Assembly (NCBI RefSeq): GCF_017355405.1
Contig: NZ_CP061177.1
Span: forward strand, 248,001-312,000
DNA: 64,000 bases
Origin: Roseomonas haemaphysalidis
GTDB lineage: Bacteria; Pseudomonadota; Alphaproteobacteria; Acetobacterales; Acetobacteraceae
Direction of reading: 5' to 3'
Numbering within the stretch: the stretch's first letter is position 1; each line of letters starts with the position of its first letter. The notes beneath the pieces were generated by a model. The model was not told the origin of the DNA, searched no databases, and worked only from the letters and a program-made list of their open reading frames with translations. This document shows, piece after piece, positions 34,705 to 42,357 of the stretch. Made by a program: the position numbers and the translations under genes.

Positions 34705-36096
34705 TCAGCCGCCCAGCGTGGCTTTCGGCCCCGCCGCGTCCCCTGGCAGCACCAGCCGGAACAGCGCGCCGCCGCCGGGCGCCGCTTCCACCGCCACCGT
34801 GCCGCCATGGATCGCGGCCGCGCGCCGCACGATGGACAGGCCGAGTCCCACCCCCTGGCGCCGCCCTTCCAGCCGCCGCCGCGCCCGCCAGAAGCGCCGG
34901 AAGATCAGCTTGCGCTCGTGTTCCGGCACGCCCGGGCCTGAATCGGCGACCTCCAGCACCGCCCCTTCCCCGTCCGGGCGCAGCGCCAGGGTGACGGTGC
35001 TGCCGTCCGGCGCGTGGCCGATGGCGTTCTCCAGGAGGTTGGCGATGGCCTGGGACAGCGCTTCCTCCCAGCCGCGCAGCGGCAGGGGGGCGGGGGGCAG
35101 CGCCAGTGCCAGCGCCACCGCCCGCCGGTCCGCCAGGGGCCGCAGCAGCGCGGCGATGTCGGCGGCGAGCTGCCGCAGGTCCAGGGTGCCGGGCGTGCCC
35201 AGCGCGGCGTCCTCCAGCTCCGCCACCGCCAGCAACTGGGCCACCATCCGCTCCAGCACCCAGACGTCGCGCCCCAGCGCCGTGGCGGCGTCGCGGTCGC
35301 GCAGCAGGTCCAGATGCGCCTGCAGCACCGCCAGCGGGGTGCGCAGCTCATGCGCCGCATCGGCGATAAAGCGCTGCTGCTCGGTGCGCGCCGCTTCCGC
35401 CCGTTCCAGCAGGCCGTTCAGGCGGCGGACCAGCGGCAGCAGCTCGGACGGCACCTCCTCCTCCGGCAGCCGCTCGGCCGGGCGGGCGGGGGACAGCGCC
35501 TCGGCGCGCGCCGCCAGCATCCGCAAAGGTCGCCGCAGCCGGGCCAGGGCCATCAGCAGGATGGCGGATAGCACCAGGAACACCGGCAGCACCAGCCAAG
35601 CGATATCGGCGGCCAGCCCCTCGGCGGCATCGTCCAACAGCACGTCGGGGTGGCGCAGGTCCTCGGCCACCTGGATGGACAACGTTTCCCCATCCACCAC
35701 CACCGGCACCGCCAGCCCCTGCAGCTCCCGCCCGTTGCGCCGCAGCGAGAAGCCCTGCGCCACCGGCCCCGGGATCGCCAGCGGCGTGTCGGTGCCGGAG
35801 CCCAGGAGAAAGGCGCCATCGCCGCTGACCACCGCGTAGCGGGCGCGCCCATAGGCGGTGGAAAAGGCGGCCGCCATCTCCTGCGGCAGGGTCAGGGTCC
35901 AGCCGCCTTCCGGCGTGCGGCCGAGGTGCTCGGCGATGCTTTCGGCCCGCCCGGCCAGGGACCGCAGCTCCAGCCGCTCGATCACCGCCGCGTTGCGCAA
36001 CGGCAGCAGCACCAGCAGCAGCAGCGCCGCCACCGCCAGCGCCGACAGAAAGGCCAGCGCCGCCCCGGCGGTGAGGGAAACGGGGTGGCGGCTCAC
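34705..36096 (-). CDS. Two-component sensor histidine kinase (TctE/QseC-like)
   Basis: 463 residues from a GTG that overlaps the response-regulator stop (GTGA). TM1 about 8-33, periplasmic domain about 34-165, TM2 about 166-186, HAMP, then DHp with phospho-accepting His249 in ADAAHELRTPLAVLQAHL, N box NLLENAIGHAP, G1 DSGPGVPEHE, and G2 GVGLGLSIVRRAA. The short periplasmic sensor and overall layout fit the TctE/QseC class. Signal unknown. Paired with the regulator and adjacent to a divergent porin gene, which is the likely target. Confidence 0.9.
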   Translation of the reverse strand: MSRHPVSLTAGAALAFLSALAVAALLLLVLLPLRNAAVIERLELRSLAGRAESIAEHLGRTPEGGWTLTLPQEMAAAFSTAYGRARYAVVSGDGAFLLGSGTDTPLAIPGPVAQGFSLRRNGRELQGLAVPVVVDGETLSIQVAEDLRHPDVLLDDAAEGLAADIAWLVLPVFLVLSAILLMALARLRRPLRMLAARAEALSPARPAERLPEEEVPSELLPLVRRLNGLLERAEAARTEQQRFIADAAHELRTPLAVLQAHLDLLRDRDAATALGRDVWVLERMVAQLLAVAELEDAALGTPGTLDLRQLAADIAALLRPLADRRAVALALALPPAPLPLRGWEEALSQAIANLLENAIGHAPDGSTVTLALRPDGEGAVLEVADSGPGVPEHERKLIFRRFWRARRRLEGRRQGVGLGLSIVRRAAAIHGGTVAVEAAPGGGALFRLVLPGDAAGPKATLGG

Positions 36097-36761
36097 GGGC
36101 CTTCCACCAGCCGGTAGCCCAGGCCGCGCTCGGCCCGGATGGCCAGCCCCGCCGCCGCCAGCCGCCGCCGCAGGCGGGACACGTAGACCTCCACCGCGTT
36201 GCTGCCCACCTCGTTGTCGAAGCTGCCCAGCGCCTCCTCCAGCACCTCTTTGGGCACCAGCCGGTGCCGGCCGCGCAGCAGCAGTTCCAGCACCATCATC
36301 TCGCGCCGCGGCAGCGGCTGCACCGTGCCGTCCACGGAAAAGGTGCGCGCCGCCGGCTCCAGCGCCACGCGGCCGAGGCGCAGCGCCTGCGGCGCCGGCG
36401 TGTCGCCCCGCCGGCAGGCGGCGGCCAGCCGGGCCACCAGCTCCTCCAGCGCGAAGGGCTTGACCAGGTAATCGTCGGCGCCGCCGTTCAGCCCCTGCAC
36501 CCGCTCGGACAGCCGGCCGCGCGCGGTCAGGATGATGACGGGCAGAAAGGTGTCGTTGCGCCGCAGCTCGCGAAGCACCTCCATGCCATCGCCATCCGGC
36601 AGGCCGAGGTCCAGCACCAGGGCGCGGTAGCGCACGGCGCGCAGCGCGGCCAGCGCTTCCTCCACCCCGCCCACCAGGTCGACCGCCCAGCCGGCGCGCT
36701 CCAGCCCCTGCACCAGCAGCGGGCCCAGCCTGGGGTCGTCCTCGGTCAGCAGAATCCGCAT
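36093..36761 (-). CDS. OmpR-family response regulator (TctD/QseB-like)
   Basis: 222 residues. Receiver domain: acidic pocket TEDD at 6-9, phospho-acceptor D51 in LVLDLGLPDGDG, T in LTARG, K in DDYLVKPF. Winged-helix C terminus: PLPRREMMVLELLLRGRHRLVPKEVLEEAL, recognition helix NAVEVYVSRLRRRL. The absence of an intervening gene and the 4-bp overlap show an operon with the kinase. Divergent from the porin across 325 bp. TctD-type regulators commonly activate an adjacent uptake system or porin. Confidence 0.92.
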   Translation of the reverse strand: MRILLTEDDPRLGPLLVQGLERAGWAVDLVGGVEEALAALRAVRYRALVLDLGLPDGDGMEVLRELRRNDTFLPVIILTARGRLSERVQGLNGGADDYLVKPFALEELVARLAAACRRGDTPAPQALRLGRVALEPAARTFSVDGTVQPLPRREMMVLELLLRGRHRLVPKEVLEEALGSFDNEVGSNAVEVYVSRLRRRLAAAGLAIRAERGLGYRLVEGP

Positions 36762-37086
36762 CCGTCGCGTCCCTCCCGCAGCAAACTCCGCGCGGTGTCA
36801 GCTTGGTGCAAGCTTCACGCCGAAGGCTCCGCTTCGGGGCACGACGCCGTGCCCCGGCCCGTCAGCGGGCCGGACCAACGGAGTTCTCCTCCCGATGCCG
36901 CACCCCGTTGCTCCGGCCGGCCCGCACCGCCCCCCGGACTGCAGGCCGCACGCCGCCTGACACCGCCGCACGCCCGGCCCGGAACCGGGTCCGGTTCAAC
37001 CGCATCCACCGGCCCCGCGCCAGGGGCCGGGCGGCGGCCGCTTCCCTTTCGCGGGTTTTTCCACCCGCCCGACTGGAGTTCACCCG
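36762..37086. promoter_or_regulatory. Divergent control region of the response regulator and the porin
   Basis: 325 bp without a gene. GAGT/GGAG stands 8 bases before the porin GTG. Near 36799-36818 the partly symmetric CTTGGTGCAAGCTTCACG with AAGCTT at its centre is a candidate regulator site, about 45 bp before the regulator's own start. No clear -10/-35 boxes by eye. Confidence 0.4.
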
Positions 37087-38541
37087 GTGACAAAGCTGTC
37101 CTTCCTCCGGCGCCAGGCCCTGCTGTGCGGCACGGCGCTCGCCGCCACCCTGGCCGCCGGCACGGCCCCCGCCCGCGCGCAAAGCAGCACGCAGAACCTG
37201 CGGCTGGAGATCCAGAACCTGCAGGAGCGGCTGAACCAGCTGGAAGCCCAGCAGGCCGAGAACACGCGCGCCCAGCAGGCCGCCGCCGCCCAGGCGGCCG
37301 AGGCCAACCGGGCCGCGCAGGCCGCCAAGCAGGCCAGCATGACGGCGGGCAGCTTTCCCGGCTCCTTCCGCGTGCCGGGCACCAACACCTCGGTCCGGCT
37401 GTACGGCTTCATCCGCGCCACCGGCACCTACGACCTCAACGGCCGCAACCGCACGCCGTACCAGAATTCCAATGCCGTACCGCTGACCACCGGGCCGGCC
37501 GAGCGCCAGGGCGGCGACACGCAGTTCAGCGCCCGCTATTCCCGCCTGGGCTTCGAGACGCGCACGGACAGCGACTGGGGCCCGATCCGCAGCGTGGTGG
37601 AAATGGACTTCGGCGGCGTGCAAAGCACCGGCAGCCTGACCACGCAGAACAGCTGGATCCCGCGGCTGCGCCAGGCCTTTGTGGAAGCCGGGCCGCTGCT
37701 GGCCGGCCAGACCACCACCCTGTTCGGCGACACGCTGGCCTGGGACATGATTGACTTCGGCACCATGGTGGGCCTGGGCGGGCCGCGCCAGGCGCAGATC
37801 CGCTACACCGCCACGCTGTCGCCCGGCGTCACCTGGGCCTTCGCGCTGGAAAACCCCTACAGCGACTACACCTATAACGGCGGCGCCGTGCTGCCCGATT
37901 CCGACACCACGCCCGCGCTGGCGGTCAACCGCCTGCCCGACTTCACCACCAGCGCCCGCGTCAAGGGCAACTGGGGCGACGTGGCGCTGCAGGGCGTGCT
38001 GCGGCGGATCGACTTCACCAACGACGGCGCGGCCGTGGCCAGCCAGCGCTTCAGCGACGAAACGCTGGGCTACGGCGTGGCGGTGAACGGCGTGCTCAAC
38101 GTCTTGCAGCGCGACCGCATCATGGCGCGCGCGGCCTATGGCGACGGCGTCGGCCGCTACATCGACAACTTCGGCTCCGGCGCCGTCAGCAATGTCGGGC
38201 TGGCGGGCGTGCTGCATCCGGAGCTGGACACGGTGAAGGCCAGCAGCATCATGGTGGGCTACCAGCACTTCTGGTCGGATTCGGTGCGCAGCAGCGTCGG
38301 CGCCGGCTTCGCCCACTTCAACTACCCGAGCTACGCCCGCAGCTTCTCGCCCGCCACGCAGAACATCCAGAACACCAACTTGGTGCAGGGGCTGGCCAAC
38401 ATTATCTGGACGCCGGTGCCGGCGCTGGACCTCGGCCTGGAATACAACTACGGCACCCGCGACCTGCTGTCGGCCAGCACGGAAGGCGCGACCCACGGCC
38501 TCGGCCAGCGGATCACCGCGCTGGTGCGCTACACCTTCTGA
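37087..38541 (+). CDS. DcaP-like outer membrane porin
   Basis: 484 residues from a GTG at 37087. Signal peptide MTKLSFLRRQALLCGTALAATLAAGTAPARAQ (read in parts: RRQALLCGTALAATLA, cleaved after ARAQ), then a coiled-coil segment LRLEIQNLQERLNQLEAQ and Ala/Gln-rich stretch, then a 16-strand-like barrel opening VRLYGFIRATGTYDLNG and closing with ALVRYTF, the C-terminal Phe signal for BAM. The coiled coil plus this barrel start match DcaP-family porins, trimers that take up dicarboxylates and related anions in Acinetobacter. The neighbouring TctDE-like system is consistent with a carboxylate substrate. Terminator follows. Confidence 0.85.
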   Translation: MTKLSFLRRQALLCGTALAATLAAGTAPARAQSSTQNLRLEIQNLQERLNQLEAQQAENTRAQQAAAAQAAEANRAAQAAKQASMTAGSFPGSFRVPGTNTSVRLYGFIRATGTYDLNGRNRTPYQNSNAVPLTTGPAERQGGDTQFSARYSRLGFETRTDSDWGPIRSVVEMDFGGVQSTGSLTTQNSWIPRLRQAFVEAGPLLAGQTTTLFGDTLAWDMIDFGTMVGLGGPRQAQIRYTATLSPGVTWAFALENPYSDYTYNGGAVLPDSDTTPALAVNRLPDFTTSARVKGNWGDVALQGVLRRIDFTNDGAAVASQRFSDETLGYGVAVNGVLNVLQRDRIMARAAYGDGVGRYIDNFGSGAVSNVGLAGVLHPELDTVKASSIMVGYQHFWSDSVRSSVGAGFAHFNYPSYARSFSPATQNIQNTNLVQGLANIIWTPVPALDLGLEYNYGTRDLLSASTEGATHGLGQRITALVRYTF

Positions 38542-38554
38542 CACCCGCCGCCGC

Positions 38555-38580
38555 CCCCCGGCCGGAAACGGCCGGGGGTT
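38555..38580. terminator. Rho-independent terminator between porin and lptG
   Basis: CCCCCGGCCG (38555-38564), tetraloop GAAA, CGGCCGGGGG (38569-38578), then TT. Sits between convergent stops and probably serves both genes. Confidence 0.75.
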
Positions 38581-38583
38581 CGC

Positions 38584-39693
38584 TCAGCCGTCTTCCAGGT
38601 GCAGCAGCAGGGCAAGCGCCAGCATCAGCCCCGCGACGGAGGGCGCCCAGGCGGCGAGCTCCACCGGCAGGGTGCCGGCCTGGCCGAACTCCTCCGCCAC
38701 CTTGTCCAGCAGAAACAGCGCGAAGCCGGCGCCGACGCCGAAGCCCAGCGTGCGCGCCACGTCGCCGCGCCGCGACTGGCGCATGGAAAAGCCCGCCGCC
38801 AGCAGCGACATGGCAACCGCGAGCAGCGGCGTGGACAGGAGCGAATGGAAATGCAGCCGGTGCTTGGTGGCCGAAAAGCCCGAGGCCTCCAGGATCTCGA
38901 TGAATTCCGGCAGCGCCCAGAAGGATAGGGTGTCAGGGCTGGCGAAGCTGTCCTCGATGCGGTCGGGCGTCAGGGTGGTGGGCACCACCAGCGGCGCCGG
39001 CAGGCCCGGCTGGCGGTTGGCACCGAAGCTCACCGCATCGCGCAGCGCCCAGGTGCCGTCCACCAGCCGCGCTTCGGGCGATTCCACCCGCACCAGGGGG
39101 CGGTCGGCGGCCGACATGCGCCACAGCGAGACGTCGCGCAGCCGGAAGCCGCCCTGCCCCAGCTCCGGCCGGCCGGCCATGATGATGGTGCCGCCGGGGT
39201 CGAGGTCGGTGTCCGCCTGCCGCAGCCACAGCCGGCCGCCGGCCAGGGTGGCGGGGCCGGACGCGTTGCGCAGATAGGTGGCGTCCAGCCGCTCGGCGCG
39301 GGAGAACATGGCGGCCGACAGGGGCGACACCACGGTGATGGCCAGCGTGCCGAGGCACAGCGCCACCAGCGCCGGGCCCAGCAGGAAGCCCCAGGCGGAA
39401 ACGCCGGCCGCGCGCGCCACCACCAGCTCGGACGAGCGGGCCAGGCGCCAAAAGGCGATGATGCCGCCGAGCAGGATGCCGAAGGGCAGGATCTGCAGCA
39501 TCACGTAGGGCAGCCGCAGCCCGGCGATGGTGATGACCAGCGCGAAGCCGGCATCGGCGCGCGTCGCGGCGCGGCGCAGCAGCTCGATGAAATCGAACAG
39601 CGCCACCAGCCCGGTCAGCGCCAGGATCAGCAGGATGGCCATGGCCGCGAAGCGCCGCGCCACATAGGCCGAAAGGGTAAAAGCGATGGGCAT
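38584..39693 (-). CDS. lptG: LPS export permease LptG
   Basis: 369-residue YjgP/YjgQ family permease. N-terminal TM YVARRFAAMAILLILALTGLVALFDFIELLRR, cytoplasmic coupling region LPFGILLGGIIAFWRLARSSELVVARAAGVSAWGFLLGPA, a central periplasmic beta-jellyroll, and three C-terminal membrane helices (LLSTPLLAVAMSLLAAGFSM ... AWAPSVAGLMLALALLL). With LptF and the ATPase LptB it extracts LPS from the inner membrane. ATG at 39693, ten bases past the lptF stop. Next gene in the same direction is not lptD but, after a convergent porin, a two-component system. Confidence 0.92.
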   Translation of the reverse strand: MPIAFTLSAYVARRFAAMAILLILALTGLVALFDFIELLRRAATRADAGFALVITIAGLRLPYVMLQILPFGILLGGIIAFWRLARSSELVVARAAGVSAWGFLLGPALVALCLGTLAITVVSPLSAAMFSRAERLDATYLRNASGPATLAGGRLWLRQADTDLDPGGTIIMAGRPELGQGGFRLRDVSLWRMSAADRPLVRVESPEARLVDGTWALRDAVSFGANRQPGLPAPLVVPTTLTPDRIEDSFASPDTLSFWALPEFIEILEASGFSATKHRLHFHSLLSTPLLAVAMSLLAAGFSMRQSRRGDVARTLGFGVGAGFALFLLDKVAEEFGQAGTLPVELAAWAPSVAGLMLALALLLHLEDG

Positions 39694-39703
39694 GGGCGCG
39701 CGC

Positions 39704-40912
39704 TCAGCTCAGGCGGGGTTCAGGCAGGGCGGCGTCGTCGTCATCGTCATCATCGGCCAGATCATGCGCGCCCGTCGGCAGGCGGGGCTTGCGGCGCGGC
39801 AAGCCGGGCGAGCCCAGCAGCACCCACAGCCCGCCCACCGCCGGCAGTGCCACCTGCAGCCAGATCAATGGGATATAGGCATTGTTGCGGGCCGCGGCAT
39901 TGCCGCCGGCCAGCCCCAGCGCCAGCAGCCCGACCACCAGGGCGACACCCGTGGCCGCCGGGCGCGAATCGCCATGGCGGCGGAAAGCGGTGCCCAGCGC
40001 CGTGGCCAGTGCCACCAGCGCGAAGGCCAGCGCCGTGAAGGGCGAGGCCAGCCGCTGGTGGCCCTCGGCGCGGAACTTGCGGATGTCGCGATCCGGCAGG
40101 TTCTCGGCCGGATCCGGGTTCAGCAGCTCGTCCACGAAGCGCTCGCGCGAGTCGCGGTTGCGGCCGCCATCCTGCTGGCTGCGGGACGAGGTGGCGAGGT
40201 CCAGGCTGTTTTCGGTGAAGGTCAGCACCGACAGGCGCGGCGCCGGGTTGGCGGCACCGGGCGGCGCCTGCTCCAGGGTTTGCCGCACGCCGTTCAGCAG
40301 TGTCACGCGCGGGCCGCGCGGCGTGCTGACCAGCCGCCCCTCCTCCGCCATGATGGTGACCGGCGCGCCGGGCTGGCGGCTGTCATGCACCATGATGCCG
40401 CGCAGGTTGCCGTCCGGGTCGCGCCGGCGGGCATAAACCGTCAGGTCATCGCCCAGGGCGCTGAACACGCCCTCCTGCACCAGGATGGCGGCCATCTCGT
40501 TGCGGATCTCGTACTGCCATTCGCGAAAGGCGGAATGGCTGACCGGCACCAGCCAGAGCTGCAGAAACAGGCACAGGCCGGTGCAAAGGGTGGCCAGCAC
40601 CAGTGCCGGCCGCGACAGCCGCCAGTCCGACAGCCCCGCCGCGCGCATCACCACCAGCTCGCGGTCGCCCGCGAGCCGCACATAAGTGAACAAGGTGACC
40701 ACGAAGGTGGTGATCGGCAGGATCACCGCCACGAAGGAGGGCAGCAGCAGCCCGGTCAGCTCCACGAACACCGCCGCCGACAGGCCGCGGTCCAGCACCA
40801 GCTCGATGAAGCGGAGGCTTTGGGTCAGCCATACCAGCGCGGCCAGGCCAACCGTGACGGCGACCAGCGTGACGGACAACTGGCGGAACAGATAACGGTC
40901 GAGGCGGTTCAT
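39704..40912 (-). CDS. lptF: LPS export permease LptF
   Basis: 402 residues, paralogue of LptG: MNRLDRYLFRQLSVTLVAVTVG, then SFVAVILPITTFVVTLFTYVRLAGDRELVVMRAAGLSDW as the coupling region, periplasmic jellyroll, and C-terminal helices AARNNAYIPLIWLQVALPAVGGLWVLLG. An insertion with ATSSRSQQDGGRNRDSRERFVDELL is typical of alphaproteobacterial LptF. The C terminus ends in a run of seven Asp (DDDDDDD), encoded by gac/gat triplets, which is odd for an LptF tail. The start at 40912 was chosen over an upstream frame that lies in repeat DNA. Confidence 0.92.
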   Translation of the reverse strand: MNRLDRYLFRQLSVTLVAVTVGLAALVWLTQSLRFIELVLDRGLSAAVFVELTGLLLPSFVAVILPITTFVVTLFTYVRLAGDRELVVMRAAGLSDWRLSRPALVLATLCTGLCLFLQLWLVPVSHSAFREWQYEIRNEMAAILVQEGVFSALGDDLTVYARRRDPDGNLRGIMVHDSRQPGAPVTIMAEEGRLVSTPRGPRVTLLNGVRQTLEQAPPGAANPAPRLSVLTFTENSLDLATSSRSQQDGGRNRDSRERFVDELLNPDPAENLPDRDIRKFRAEGHQRLASPFTALAFALVALATALGTAFRRHGDSRPAATGVALVVGLLALGLAGGNAAARNNAYIPLIWLQVALPAVGGLWVLLGSPGLPRRKPRLPTGAHDLADDDDDDDAALPEPRLS

Positions 40913-41036
40913 GCGCGGCCTGAATAACCTTTCCGGGCGGCCAAGGGAAACCGTCCGGTGGGCGATGTGGACCGGGGGACGCGCCATGTGAAGGGAGCGA
41001 CGTGTTACGGAGGTTGTCCGGCGGCGGGAGGGCGTG

Positions 41037-41286
41037 GCCGGGGGTCGCCGCCCCCTGGCCCCCCGCTGGGGTGGCAGTACCACCCCAGACCCCGCCGAAA
41101 GAAAGCGTCTAGAGCATTCAAGCCCGAACGCGGCACCGGAAAACTTCATGTGAAGCAGCGCGGGCTGGCACCCCAGTCGCCGGGGGTCATTGACCCCTGG
41201 CGCGCAGGTCCCGCAATGGCCGGGAATGCCGGGGTCCGGGGTGGCTCAGCCACCCCGGCGGGGGCCAGGGGGCAGCGCCCCCTGCC
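41037..41286. repeat. Dispersed long inverted-repeat element, family R copy 3 (inverted)
   Basis: ~250 bp, reverse orientation to copies 1 and 2. Its right half is nearly identical to the left half of copy 1 over more than 90 bp (through GGCCGGGAATGCCGGGGTCC and GGTCCCGCAATGGCC). The centre contains CTCTAGACGCTTTCTTTC in the reverse sense and lower-GC DNA. It lies at the 3' end of the importer ATPase gene and 125 bp before lptF, so it separates the two minus-strand units. The gap 40913-41036 next to it carries no gene and probably the lptF promoter. Confidence 0.8.
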
Positions 41287-41292
41287 TTTCGG

Positions 41293-42357
41293 TCAGGCCG
41301 GCAACACCGCCACGCCCTTGCCGCCCAGGCTGATCCCCACCGGCTCGCCGACGCCGCGCATGCGGTTGGTGTGCGGGTCGATCACGAACATGTCGCCCGC
41401 CTCGGTGGCCAGGGTGTATTCCATCAGCCCGCCCAGATAGGCGGCCTTGCTGACCGTGCCGCGCAGCATGGCCGCCGGGTCGGCGGCGTCGTGCAGGGCG
41501 ATGGCCTCGGGCCGGACGGCCAGCTGGATCGCGCCTTCCCGGGCACCGCGGTGCGGCAGGGTCAGGGTGGCGGGGCCGAGCGTCACCTTGGCCAGCTCGC
41601 CCTCCCGGTGGGAAAGCGTGGCGTCCAGCCGGTTGGCCTCGCCCACGAAGCCGGCGACAAAGGCGTTGGCAGGCTGCTCGTAGAGATCGCGCGGCGTGCC
41701 TTCCTGGGCGATCACCGCCTGGTTCATGACGATGATCTTGTCGGAGATCGCCAGTGCCTCGGCCTGGTCGTGGGTGACATAGGCCACCGTGACGCCGAGC
41801 CGCTGCTGCAGGTCACGAATCTCCTCGCGCATGCGGCGGCGCAGCCGGGCATCGAGGTTGGACAGCGGCTCGTCGAACAGCAGCACGGCGGGCTCCAGCA
41901 CCAGGGCGCGGGCCACGGCCACGCGCTGCTGCTGGCCGCCGGACAGCTCCGACGGCAGCCGCTCGCCGAAGCCGGACAGGCCCACCGATTCCAGCGCCGC
42001 CAGCGCCGCCTCCCGCACCCGGGCCTTGGGCTGGCGGGACACGGCAAGGCCGTAGCCGACGTTTTCCAGCACGTTCATGTGCGGGAACAGGGCGTAGGAC
42101 TGGAACACCATGGACACGTCGCGCTCGGCCGGCGGCAGGGCGGACACGTCCCGCCCGCCGATCAGCACGCGGCCGGAGGTGGGGTATTCCAGCCCCGCGA
42201 TCATGCGCAGCGTGGTGGTCTTGCCGCAACCGGACGGGCCCAGCAGCGTGCACAGCGTGCCGGCCGGGATGGTGAAGGACACGTCCCGCACCGCCGTGGC
42301 GCTGCCACCATAGGACTTGGTGACGTTCTCGAAGCGGACTTCTGCGGCGCGGGTCAT
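41293..42357 (-). CDS. Fbp/Afu-type ABC importer ATP-binding protein
   Basis: 354 residues. Walker A LLGPSGCGKTTTLRMIAG, Q-loop VFQSYALFPHMNVLENVGYGL, signature ELSGGQQQRVAVARAL, Walker B VLLFDEPLSNLDARLR, switch THDQAEALAIS. C-terminal TOBE: FVGEANRLDATLSHREG ... AVRPEAIALHD. Its ATG overlaps the permease stop by 4 bp. The family includes iron(III) (FbpC), sugar-phosphate (AfuC), 2-aminoethylphosphonate and thiamine systems, so the substrate is open. Confidence 0.88.
   Translation of the reverse strand: MTRAAEVRFENVTKSYGGSATAVRDVSFTIPAGTLCTLLGPSGCGKTTTLRMIAGLEYPTSGRVLIGGRDVSALPPAERDVSMVFQSYALFPHMNVLENVGYGLAVSRQPKARVREAALAALESVGLSGFGERLPSELSGGQQQRVAVARALVLEPAVLLFDEPLSNLDARLRRRMREEIRDLQQRLGVTVAYVTHDQAEALAISDKIIVMNQAVIAQEGTPRDLYEQPANAFVAGFVGEANRLDATLSHREGELAKVTLGPATLTLPHRGAREGAIQLAVRPEAIALHDAADPAAMLRGTVSKAAYLGGLMEYTLATEAGDMFVIDPHTNRMRGVGEPVGISLGGKGVAVLPA

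Noticed and set aside
32908..34941. Plus-strand open frame of ~677 codons opposite lptD
   Set aside because: Shadow of lptD; no start signal and no recognisable domain.
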